A DNA stretch of 64,000 nt from Acidobacteriota bacterium (GTDB lineage Bacteria > Acidobacteriota > Thermoanaerobaculia > Multivoradales > Multivoraceae): assembly GCA_029263415.1 (NCBI GenBank), contig JAJCXN010000046.1:186001-250000 (forward strand). The letters are read 5' to 3'. Each line of letters opens with the position of its first letter. Position 1 is the first letter of the stretch. The notes below the pieces were generated by a model. That model did not search any database, had not been told where the DNA came from, and saw nothing but the letters and a program-made list of their open reading frames with translations. The translations under genes and the position numbers were made by a program. This document shows, piece after piece, positions 48,910 to 57,389 of this stretch.

Positions 48910-49545
48910 ATGACCATCACCCTTTACGACTGCGCCACCGCACCGAGCCCGCGCCGCACCCGCATCCTGCTTGCAGAAAAGCAGATCGAACACGAGGTGA
49001 TCCAGATCGACCTCGCGAGCAAAGAACAACTCGGCGACCACTTCCGCGCCATCAACCCGCGCTGCACGGTCCCCGCTCTACGGACCGAAGAAGGCACTGT
49101 GTTGGCAGAAAACACTGCGATCGCGCTCTATCTCGAACGTCTCAAAGCCCAACCACCCCTGTTCGGCGGTGACTCTCTCGACGAAGCGCTCGTGATCGAA
49201 TGGAACGCGCGGGTCGAGAGCGAGGGCCTTCACGCAGTCGCTGATGTTCTACGGAACTCCTCGCCACGCATGAAGGATCGGGCGCTTACCGGTCCGCTCG
49301 ACATCGAGCAGATCCCAGAGTTGGCCGCGCGCGGTCGCAAACGCCTGCTGCACTTCTTTCAGGTCCTCGACGACCGCTTGCACGATCGAGAGTTCCTAGC
49401 AGTCGACAGCTTCTCGTTCGCTGACATCACAGCATTCGTTGTTGTCGACTTCGCACGATGGGTCAAAATGAAGCCGTCGCCTGAGCAGACCGACCTCTTG
49501 CGCTGGTTCAGCGCCGTGAACGGCCGCCCCAGCACGAACGCTTGA
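48910..49545 (+). CDS. Glutathione S-transferase family protein
   Basis: ITLYDCATAPSPRRTRILLAEKQIEHEVIQIDL, INPRCTVPALRTEEGTVLAENTAIALYLE. Confidence 0.92.
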   Translation: MTITLYDCATAPSPRRTRILLAEKQIEHEVIQIDLASKEQLGDHFRAINPRCTVPALRTEEGTVLAENTAIALYLERLKAQPPLFGGDSLDEALVIEWNARVESEGLHAVADVLRNSSPRMKDRALTGPLDIEQIPELAARGRKRLLHFFQVLDDRLHDREFLAVDSFSFADITAFVVVDFARWVKMKPSPEQTDLLRWFSAVNGRPSTNA

Positions 49546-49549
49546 GCAA

Positions 49550-52039
49550 CTACTCGTCGCGCAACGCAATCATCGGATCAATCCGGGCTGCTCTCATCGC
49601 TGGCACCAGGCCCGCAGTGATCGCGACCGTAACCAACACAACGGCGGCGAGGCCGAACACGGCGGGATCGTCACCCCGCAGCTCATAGAGCAACGAGCTG
49701 GCGGCACGACCCAGACCATAAGCGGCACCCAAACCGATCACGGTTCCTACCAACGTCATCCTACCGACCTGACCGAGGATCATACGCCTCACTCGTTGAC
49801 CGTCGGCACCAAGGGCCATGCGCAGTCCGATCTCTCCTGACCGTTGAGCGACTGAGTAAGCCAAGGTTCCGTATAGCCCAATCGCAGCCAGCAGTGTCGC
49901 AAGCAAAGCAAAGATCACCGACAGCTTGGTCAACAGGGAATCAACAAATAGCGAGTCTTCAACCTGAACCGCGAAGGTGCGCAGTTCCCCGATCGGCAAA
50001 GCTGGGTCCAATCTACTCACCGTGCCACGGAGCGAGTCCAGAAGGGAAGACGGATCGCCTTGCGCGCGTACATAGAAGTTCATCGAGCCCAGCGACTCAT
50101 TCTGTCTGTAGGGCAGGTAGAACGTTGGCGGGATCTCGTCTTTGACGCTTGAGTACTTGGCGTCTTCGACCAGGCCGACGATTTCGATAGGGAACACATC
50201 GTCGCCGGAACCGATTTGCATGCGCCGACCGATTGCGTCTCTACCCAGTTCAAAGCGACGTGCGAAGGTCTGGTTGACGATCGCGACTTGTGGCGATTCT
50301 TGCTCATCGGTCAAAAGGAACTCTCGGCCAGCGATCAACGGGGTTCCCAGGGTGCTGAAGTACTCAGGTCCGATCTCGTTAAAACGAACGCTGGTGTCCT
50401 CATCCTCAGTCGCTTCGTAGCCCTCTACCTCGACGTTACTCCCCCAACTGCTGCCGCCAATCAGGGGAACCATCGACGCTGTGATCGCTGAAACGCCGGG
50501 CAGAACCGCCACTTCTTGCTCGACTCGAGCAAAGAAGTTCTTCGATTCCGGCGGGGAGTATCCGTTGAGTTCGGGTGCTACAGCGAACATTGCAAGTTGC
50601 TCGCTGTCGATCCCGAGGTCCACCCTACTCACATTGACCAGACTCTTGACAAACAATCCAGACGACACCAGCAGCGCCATCGACATGCTGATCTGCAAGA
50701 CGGCCAGCCCAGTGCGGAACCGAATCACAGAGCGCGTGCCCGAGGCTTTGCTCGACTGAGCTTTCATCGCCGCAGCGAGATCCGGACGGGTCGCTTTGAG
50801 CGCAGGAACCAGGCCCACCAGGGACGTAACCAGGGTCAGTACACCCATGAACGCAAAGGTCACCCCGCTGATCTCAAACTCGAAGGGAATCTGTTCGCTC
50901 GCCGGCAGCATCCGAGTCAGACCGATCAACGTGAGCCGCGCAACCAAGAACCCAACCAGGCCGCCAAGCGCAGAGAGCACCAGAGATTCCGCCAGAAGCT
51001 GTGCAATGACTTGCAACCGGCGCGCCCCCAAGGACATGCGTAGTGCGATCTCTCCGCTGCGGTTCACTGCCTTAGTCAACAGCAGGTTGGCCACGTTGGC
51101 GCAAGCAATAAGGAGCACCAACCCCGTCACCCCCAATAGCAAAAGTAGCGGCGTCTTGCTTTCCGCGATCATCCCGCTTTGGCCCCTGCTGCCAACCTCC
51201 AACTCCAAGGTCTTCTCTGCAAACCGTTCGAGGAAACTCTCGCTCGAAGTGCTTTGCAATGGCAGTTCGACATCTTGGATGACCTGCCGATAGTGCTGGT
51301 TAGCGACAACCTCTGCTTGCTCTAGCGATAGACCGTCTGCAAGCCGAGCGAACGAGTAGACCCAGTAGCTTCGGCGATTCTCGAGGCCTTCCCATTCAGG
51401 GACAATCGCTTCGCGCATGCTCAGTGGCACGTAGACCTCAGGCTCCTCTCCGAGGGTGGTGCTCTTGAAGCCGGGGCCTGCAACGCCGATGATTGTCAGG
51501 GGCTGTCCGTTGACGATCAACTTGTCGTTGAGTACAGACCGATCCTGCGCAAACCGGTCGGTCCAGTAACGGTGAGACAAAACTACGACCTGGTGAGCTC
51601 CCGGATCGACATCGTCTTGTGGATCAAACAGTCGCCCGAGAGCCGGCTGCACCCGAAGCACGGGAAAGTAACTGCCTGACACTGTTAGTCCCCCTCCTGA
51701 CAACGTGTCGCCACGATAGGCCAGGTTCGCCCCAAAGGCACGGTAACCGGCTACTCCGGTAAAGACGTCGTCCACCTTCTGCATGTCCCGAAGCATCGGG
51801 TAGCTGAACACGCAACTCCCGGGGTTTCCTTGCGAAACCGACCCTGAGATCGGGCCGGTGGAGCACAGATTCGCCAACCGCCCAGGTTCTTGCACTGGCA
51901 GCGTGCGCAACAAAATGTTCTCCATCACCGAGAAAATCGCCGAGTTCGCGCCAATGCCGAGAGCTAGCGACAGGATTGCGATCGCCGAGATCAGCGGAGT
52001 GTTGAGCAAGGACCGAACAGCAAATTTCAGCGATGACAT
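49550..52039 (-). CDS. ABC transporter permease of MacB/FtsX type (ADOP-like, duplicated)
   Basis: NTPLISAIAILSLALGIGANSAIFSVMENILLRTLP; two FtsX-like membrane blocks, TLLAAIGLYGTLAYSVAQRSGEIGLRMALGA. Confidence 0.92.
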   Translation of the reverse strand: MSSLKFAVRSLLNTPLISAIAILSLALGIGANSAIFSVMENILLRTLPVQEPGRLANLCSTGPISGSVSQGNPGSCVFSYPMLRDMQKVDDVFTGVAGYRAFGANLAYRGDTLSGGGLTVSGSYFPVLRVQPALGRLFDPQDDVDPGAHQVVVLSHRYWTDRFAQDRSVLNDKLIVNGQPLTIIGVAGPGFKSTTLGEEPEVYVPLSMREAIVPEWEGLENRRSYWVYSFARLADGLSLEQAEVVANQHYRQVIQDVELPLQSTSSESFLERFAEKTLELEVGSRGQSGMIAESKTPLLLLLGVTGLVLLIACANVANLLLTKAVNRSGEIALRMSLGARRLQVIAQLLAESLVLSALGGLVGFLVARLTLIGLTRMLPASEQIPFEFEISGVTFAFMGVLTLVTSLVGLVPALKATRPDLAAAMKAQSSKASGTRSVIRFRTGLAVLQISMSMALLVSSGLFVKSLVNVSRVDLGIDSEQLAMFAVAPELNGYSPPESKNFFARVEQEVAVLPGVSAITASMVPLIGGSSWGSNVEVEGYEATEDEDTSVRFNEIGPEYFSTLGTPLIAGREFLLTDEQESPQVAIVNQTFARRFELGRDAIGRRMQIGSGDDVFPIEIVGLVEDAKYSSVKDEIPPTFYLPYRQNESLGSMNFYVRAQGDPSSLLDSLRGTVSRLDPALPIGELRTFAVQVEDSLFVDSLLTKLSVIFALLATLLAAIGLYGTLAYSVAQRSGEIGLRMALGADGQRVRRMILGQVGRMTLVGTVIGLGAAYGLGRAASSLLYELRGDDPAVFGLAAVVLVTVAITAGLVPAMRAARIDPMIALRDE

Positions 52040-52217
52040 AGCAGCTCCACAGTTCTCTTAAGCGAAGCAACCTAGAGGCTCCGCGCTCAAAACACCTAAC
52101 GCCGAAGCGTGGGATTAGACTTCAACATCTACGAGACCTCGGCCGAGATGTTGCTCCTGAGCGCACATCACACCCCACCCTCACTCGCACAACCGTCCTA
52201 CCCACAGGAGCCGCGTT

Positions 52218-52631
52218 TTGGCAACCCCGAAGACCACACCTAACAAAGTCAAAGTTACTGATTTCCTAGCCACCCTCGACCCAGATCGCCGCAAGGACTG
52301 CAAAGCCCTAGCCAAGATCATGCGCACGGCAACTGGATCCAACGCCAAGATGTGGGGCGTCGCCATTGTCGGCTTCGGCAACTACCACTACAAATACGCA
52401 AGCGGCCGTGCCGGGGAATTCTTCTTGGCGGGGTTTTCGCCGAGGAAACAGAACCTGACCGTCTACGTGATGGACGGGTTTGACTCGTATGGGCCGTTGA
52501 TGAAGAAGTTGGGGCCCCATAAGACGGGGAAATCTTGTCTTTACCTGAAGCGGTTGAGTGACGTTGACTTGGCGACGTTGGAGACGTTAATCAACAGGTC
52601 GGTGGTGGCGATGAGAAAGAGGCATCCCTAG
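52218..52631 (+). CDS. DUF1801-domain protein
   Basis: DFLATLDPDRRKDCKALAKIMRTATGSNAKMWGVAIVGFGNYHYKYASGR. Confidence 0.85.
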   Translation: MATPKTTPNKVKVTDFLATLDPDRRKDCKALAKIMRTATGSNAKMWGVAIVGFGNYHYKYASGRAGEFFLAGFSPRKQNLTVYVMDGFDSYGPLMKKLGPHKTGKSCLYLKRLSDVDLATLETLINRSVVAMRKRHP

Positions 52632-52641
52632 GGACTAGTTG

Positions 52642-52683
52642 GATGGCGATGGCGATGGCGATGGCGATGGCGATGGCGATGGC
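52642..52683. repeat. Hexanucleotide microsatellite (GATGGC)x7
   Basis: Seven uninterrupted GATGGC units counted directly. Confidence 0.97.
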
Positions 52684-53650
52684 GAGCAATACATTGGCGG
52701 AGTGCGTGGGCGAGTGGCGGCTCCGCTCCTTTCGGCGGTGAGGGGATCCCCTCTGGGGGCACCGGCTGCGACCTTGTCCTGAGCGGGTAAGCGGGGTCTT
52801 GCCTGCCACTCGGTCGCCCGCAATGTGCTCGGCTTCTCGAGCGGTGCTTTTGAAGGGCTCCCTCCCGAGCTGCCCCCGTCGGGGACGCCCCTCACCGCCT
52901 TCGTCGCTAGTGAACTTGGATCGCCCGGCGTTAGCGATGTTCGCATCTAGGAATGTTGAGGCGAAGAGGGAACAGGAGTGGCCGAGAGCTGAAAGAGGGA
53001 GGCCTGGGCTGCGTGAACGAAACCCTCAAGGGGGTGAGGGCTTCGTCCACGCAGCCCAGACCAATGGTTCCTGATCCTTCTCGCCGCTTCGCGTCTCGGC
53101 CGAGGTATTGAGCGGTGCTGTGGGCCAGCGTTCGCTGCTTGATGGGAGCCCACGAACTCCACGTGCCGACGTGCTACGACACGAGTTTGGCGCAGCCAAG
53201 CGAGCCGACCTTCCGGAACACTTGGTCTGGGCTGCGTGGACGGGGTCTCACACTTTATGGCGCCGTTCACGCAGCCCAGGCCTCCCGCGCCCAATCCCAC
53301 GTGGTCACCTCTCCCTCTACGCCACCAGGTCCCAAGATGCCCTCGTCGCAAACACTATCGCGATCCAACTTCACTAGCGACGAAGGCGGTGAGGGCGTCC
53401 CCCGAGGCGGCAGCTCGTCCCACGGGAGGCTGCGCACCGAGGAGCCCTTCACAAACGCGCCTCGTGAAGCCCACCGCGCTGAGGGCGACGAGTGCGCAGG
53501 CAAGGCCACGCCTACCCGCTCAAGACAAGGCCGCAGCCGGTGCCAACGAGGGGGATCCCGATCCGCCGAAAGGAGCGATGACGCGCCCTGCCCATGCGGT
53601 ACTCGCGATCACCATCACCCTCAGAATCGCCATCGCCATCGCCACCGCCA
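52642..53650. repeat. ~1-kb nested imperfect palindrome (two inverted ~420-bp copies)
   Basis: Perfect arm pairs: 52889-52914/53370-53395 (26 bp), 52997-53019/53264-53286 (23 bp), 53044-53064/53222-53242 (21 bp), with further similarity between them. Provided ORFs translated from opposite arms share SLATKAVR and ARPRLPAQDK. Confidence 0.9.
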
Positions 53651-53706
53651 CCGGCAGCAATCCACTCCGGGCACCGACACCAATGCCAATGCCCGGAACC
53701 CAGTCG

Positions 53707-55149
53707 CTAAGAAGCCCCGAATACCGCCTTGACCTCAAGAAACTCCTCGAACCCAAAATCCCCCCACTCACGCCCATTCCCAGACTGCTTATACCCACCA
53801 AACGGCGCCGAAAAATCCGCCCCCGCCCCATTGATATGCACGTTCCCGGTCCTCATCAACGAAGCCACCCGGCGGGCTCTACCAAGGTCTCCCGATTGCA
53901 CGTACCCGGACAATCCGTACACCGTGTCATTGGCGATGTCGATCGCCTGCGCTTCGGTTTCATACGGCAAGATCGCCAGCACCGGACCGAACACTTCTTC
54001 GCGCGCGATGCTCATGTCGTTGTTGACGCCACCAAAAACCGTCGGTTTGACGTAGTAGCCAGTCTCTAGTCCTTCGGGTTTGCCAACACCACCCGCAACC
54101 ACTTCGGCACCTTCGTCAATGCCAGCCTGGATCAGGCCTTGGATCTTGTTGTAATGGAGCTCACTCACCACCGGACCGATGGTGATCCCTTCAGCACCGG
54201 GCGCTCCGACCGTGGTCGCTTCTGCAGCTGCCTTAGCGATCTCGAGTGCCTTGGCGTGATGCTCTTGCGGCACCAACATCCGGGTGGGTGCGTTGCAAGA
54301 CTGGCCGCTGTTCATGAAGCACGCCTGCACGCCACTCGCGACCGCCTTCTCTAGGTCAGCATCGTCGAGCACAATGTTGGCCGATTTGCCGCCCAGCTCT
54401 TGGGTGACTCGCTTGATCGACTCAGCACCAGCCTTCGCGACCTCACGGCCGGCACGGGTGGAGCCTGTGAACGAGACCATGTCGATGTCAGGGTGAGCCG
54501 AAATCGCCGCACCAACCGACGGGCCATCGCCATTAACCAGATTGAAGACGCCCTTGGGCACACCTGCATCGTGGAGGATTTCCGCTAAGAGAATGGCGTT
54601 CAACGGTGCAACCTCCGACGGCTTGAGCACCATGGTGCAGCCTGCGGCAAGAGCCGGGGCAACCTTGCAAGCAATCTGGTTGATCGGCCAGTTCCAAGGT
54701 GTGATGAAACCACAGACACCGACCGGCTCCTTAGCGATCACTGTACCGCCGCGATCTTCCTCAAACTCGTAGTCGGCGAGTACCGCCATCGCCTGGCCGA
54801 AGTGCGCCATGCCGGACGGCGCTTGTGCAGCCTTCGCAAGCCAAGCTGGAGCCCCCATCTCAGCGGAGATGGTGTCGGCGATCTCACCGATACGCGCCTT
54901 GTAGCCCTCGACGATCTTGCCAAGCAGAGCCATGCGCTGTTCCTTGGTGGTTTGGGAGAACGCCGGAAAAGCCGCCTTAGCAGCCGCGACCGCTGCATCC
55001 AAGTCAGCGCTTGAACCCATGCTGATCCTGCCGATCACTTGCTCCGTCGCCGGATTGATCACATCGTGCGTCTTCGGTTCTTGGGGGTCAACCCATTCGC
55101 CGTTGATGTAGAACTGGAGTGCTTCTTTCATGGTGTCTCTCCTAAGCAT
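53707..55149 (-). CDS. Aldehyde dehydrogenase family protein
   Basis: VCGFITPWNWPINQIACKVAPALAAGCTMVLKPSE, VTQELGGKSANIVLDDAD, FMNSGQSCNAPTRMLVP. Confidence 0.95.
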   Translation of the reverse strand: MLRRDTMKEALQFYINGEWVDPQEPKTHDVINPATEQVIGRISMGSSADLDAAVAAAKAAFPAFSQTTKEQRMALLGKIVEGYKARIGEIADTISAEMGAPAWLAKAAQAPSGMAHFGQAMAVLADYEFEEDRGGTVIAKEPVGVCGFITPWNWPINQIACKVAPALAAGCTMVLKPSEVAPLNAILLAEILHDAGVPKGVFNLVNGDGPSVGAAISAHPDIDMVSFTGSTRAGREVAKAGAESIKRVTQELGGKSANIVLDDADLEKAVASGVQACFMNSGQSCNAPTRMLVPQEHHAKALEIAKAAAEATTVGAPGAEGITIGPVVSELHYNKIQGLIQAGIDEGAEVVAGGVGKPEGLETGYYVKPTVFGGVNNDMSIAREEVFGPVLAILPYETEAQAIDIANDTVYGLSGYVQSGDLGRARRVASLMRTGNVHINGAGADFSAPFGGYKQSGNGREWGDFGFEEFLEVKAVFGAS

Positions 55150-55426
55150 TTCGAATGGACTGAGGTGCCGTCGGCAGACCGATCGGCGGTCAGAGCTCGT
55201 GGCGCGATTTTTGGGGGCCTAGGATAGCCGAACAAAGACGGTTCAAGCCAAGGCCATTCTGCATCCGATCCAAAGGTGGACCTGTAGAAGACCCCCAGAG
55301 CTCCCCGTTGACCGGTTCTCCTACGTTCGGATACTGACTCGTGGACAGGTCACGGCGACTGCAGACACCTCTCGTCTGGCGGGCGCCACCACGATCTCGC
55401 TACAACGCGTCGTGATTGGTCGCCGG

Positions 55427-57214
55427 CTACGGCGAACTCAAAGACCACTGCGTAGTGTCGCCCGATTCGAAACCGTCCGCAAACAAGACGCCGACGATCT
55501 CGAGAAACACGGCAGTCGCGACGCCCTTTTGCCCAGATGCATCTTCGGCAACCAGATAGACCAAGTGAGTGCCGGGCGCAAGACCAGTGGTATCGATCGA
55601 TCCATCAAAAGGGTCTACGACCTCGTCGTTGAACGCGCCGTCGGTCGGATCCAAGCTGCTGAGCAGCCCAACCGTCCACGGTGGCTCGTCGATGCTGTAG
55701 TAAACAGCAACAATGTTCTCGGTGGGTTCCACCGCAGCGTCACCTTGCTCGGAGAACACCGTGTCATCTGCGACACCAGAGATCGCAACGCTGGTGCCCG
55801 CTGTCACCGGCCCGCCACCGAACACAACGTCTCTCACCTGAGGACCCTTGGGTTCTTGGTACGGACGACGTGCAGCCTTCGCAGAAAACTGGAGCGCGGC
55901 TGAGGCTTGCGGCCAAATGTCGTCCTCGAAGTTGGTCGAACCAGAACTGCAAGACTGGTGGAAAGTAGTACCCAGCTCCAATGTGTAGGCCGCCACTCCA
56001 TAGCGACCATAGGCTTCGTCCACGTTTGTGCCGGAGGCGGAGCCCAGGCAGTCCTGGCATGCGTCGTAGCCGGGGAGATGATGGCCCATCCTCCGGCCTA
56101 GCGACCGCAGGTCATCGTGGTTCGGCGGATTGGTGAACCGATGTTCCCAGGGATAGAGAATCAAACGTCCATAACTGTGCAGCGAGATAAAGAGACCCTG
56201 GGCATCGGCGGGAGCTGCATCCCCTAGCTCGGTGCCACGCTGGTCGGTGAAAGCGCCCTGCATGAGGTCGTCAATCGCAACGGTTTCGGGCTCGGATGCA
56301 TGCGATGGCCCGCTGTACGTTTCGCTACATGGGTTGGTTGAGAAACCGCCATTGCTGTCCTGCCAGAACAAGCCTCCACTGTTGCGATTGAGATCCACGC
56401 CAACGTCGTCGTCGGCGCAGCTGCCATTGGTGCTGTTGGTGTTTTTGCGCCAGAACGTCGTCGGAGTAACCTCCGCCTTCTTGCGCCCATCCGGGTTGTG
56501 TATTGGGACGATATGGATCTCGGTGGTGTTCAGGATGGCAGTGATCTCCGCATCCGCACCGAAACCGTTGACCAGCATCTCGGCAAATCGAGTTGCCGTT
56601 TCTGCGGTGGTGTACTCCCGAGCGTGAGTAGCAGCAATCAAGATGAAGGGCGCCTTGTCATAGGAACTGGCCGAGTTGGTCACCCGCAAAGCGCGAACCT
56701 CGCGAGTGCCCTCCCAACTATCGGCAAGGTCGACCCAGGTCGCGAGCTTCGGATTCGCGGTCGCCAGCGCCATCAAGTCGGCGTATGTTTCTTCAACCGT
56801 CCTGTAACAAGAGAAACCAGCAATGCCTCCGCCGCGCCGGCTGGCGACGGATGCAGCGACGTCGGCCAGCGCATTGGTGGGCTGTTTGCTCCGCCAGAGA
56901 GTCGTCGCCTCGTCGTCCTCAAACGCTCGCAAACCAAGGGAGACCGCGCGATCGAGATCACGCTCGTTGAGCACCACATAGGCTGCTCGCATCCCGCGAT
57001 CGTGCACACCATCGCTACTGACCACGTCGTGGTTCAGGCCGAGGCGATCGAGTTGTGTCTGTGTCCCGAGCACACGATAGACCCGCTCCAGCGAGCGCTC
57101 CTCCACGGCCACAGCGGCGACAACAGAATCGCTCTCCTGTGCAAGTGACGCTTGAACCGAGACGACCATGACCGACAAAGCCAACCACACACTAACCACG
57201 GAACGAGAATGCAT
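55427..57214 (-). CDS. M14-family zinc carboxypeptidase, secreted
   Basis: IAATHAREYTTAE (HxxE), PIHNPDGRKKAE, DLNRNSGGLFW; C-terminal LFADGFESGDTTQWS. Confidence 0.93.
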   Translation of the reverse strand: MHSRSVVSVWLALSVMVVSVQASLAQESDSVVAAVAVEERSLERVYRVLGTQTQLDRLGLNHDVVSSDGVHDRGMRAAYVVLNERDLDRAVSLGLRAFEDDEATTLWRSKQPTNALADVAASVASRRGGGIAGFSCYRTVEETYADLMALATANPKLATWVDLADSWEGTREVRALRVTNSASSYDKAPFILIAATHAREYTTAETATRFAEMLVNGFGADAEITAILNTTEIHIVPIHNPDGRKKAEVTPTTFWRKNTNSTNGSCADDDVGVDLNRNSGGLFWQDSNGGFSTNPCSETYSGPSHASEPETVAIDDLMQGAFTDQRGTELGDAAPADAQGLFISLHSYGRLILYPWEHRFTNPPNHDDLRSLGRRMGHHLPGYDACQDCLGSASGTNVDEAYGRYGVAAYTLELGTTFHQSCSSGSTNFEDDIWPQASAALQFSAKAARRPYQEPKGPQVRDVVFGGGPVTAGTSVAISGVADDTVFSEQGDAAVEPTENIVAVYYSIDEPPWTVGLLSSLDPTDGAFNDEVVDPFDGSIDTTGLAPGTHLVYLVAEDASGQKGVATAVFLEIVGVLFADGFESGDTTQWSLSSP

Positions 57215-57389
57215 GAACTGAGTGCCTCAAGAAAATCGCCGAGTCCGTCACCAACGGCTCCGGGATCTCAAAGCCTGTCAGGGCGCACCTCGCAAGGCAA
57301 CCGCGACTGAGGTAGCCGCTGCTACCATCACCAGTCCTCCTCCGCGGCACCTCCTTTGCCGTCTTGCTCGGAAGGACCGACCCGACCCA

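Noticed and set aside
52642-53650. Retron or diversity-generating retroelement
   Set aside because: No reverse transcriptase ORF in or near the region; the structure alone is insufficient.
53236-54069. 277-aa plus-strand ORF and neighbouring ORFs in the palindrome
   Set aside because: Translate repeat DNA and then run antisense into aldehyde dehydrogenase. Used only as evidence that the two arms are homologous.
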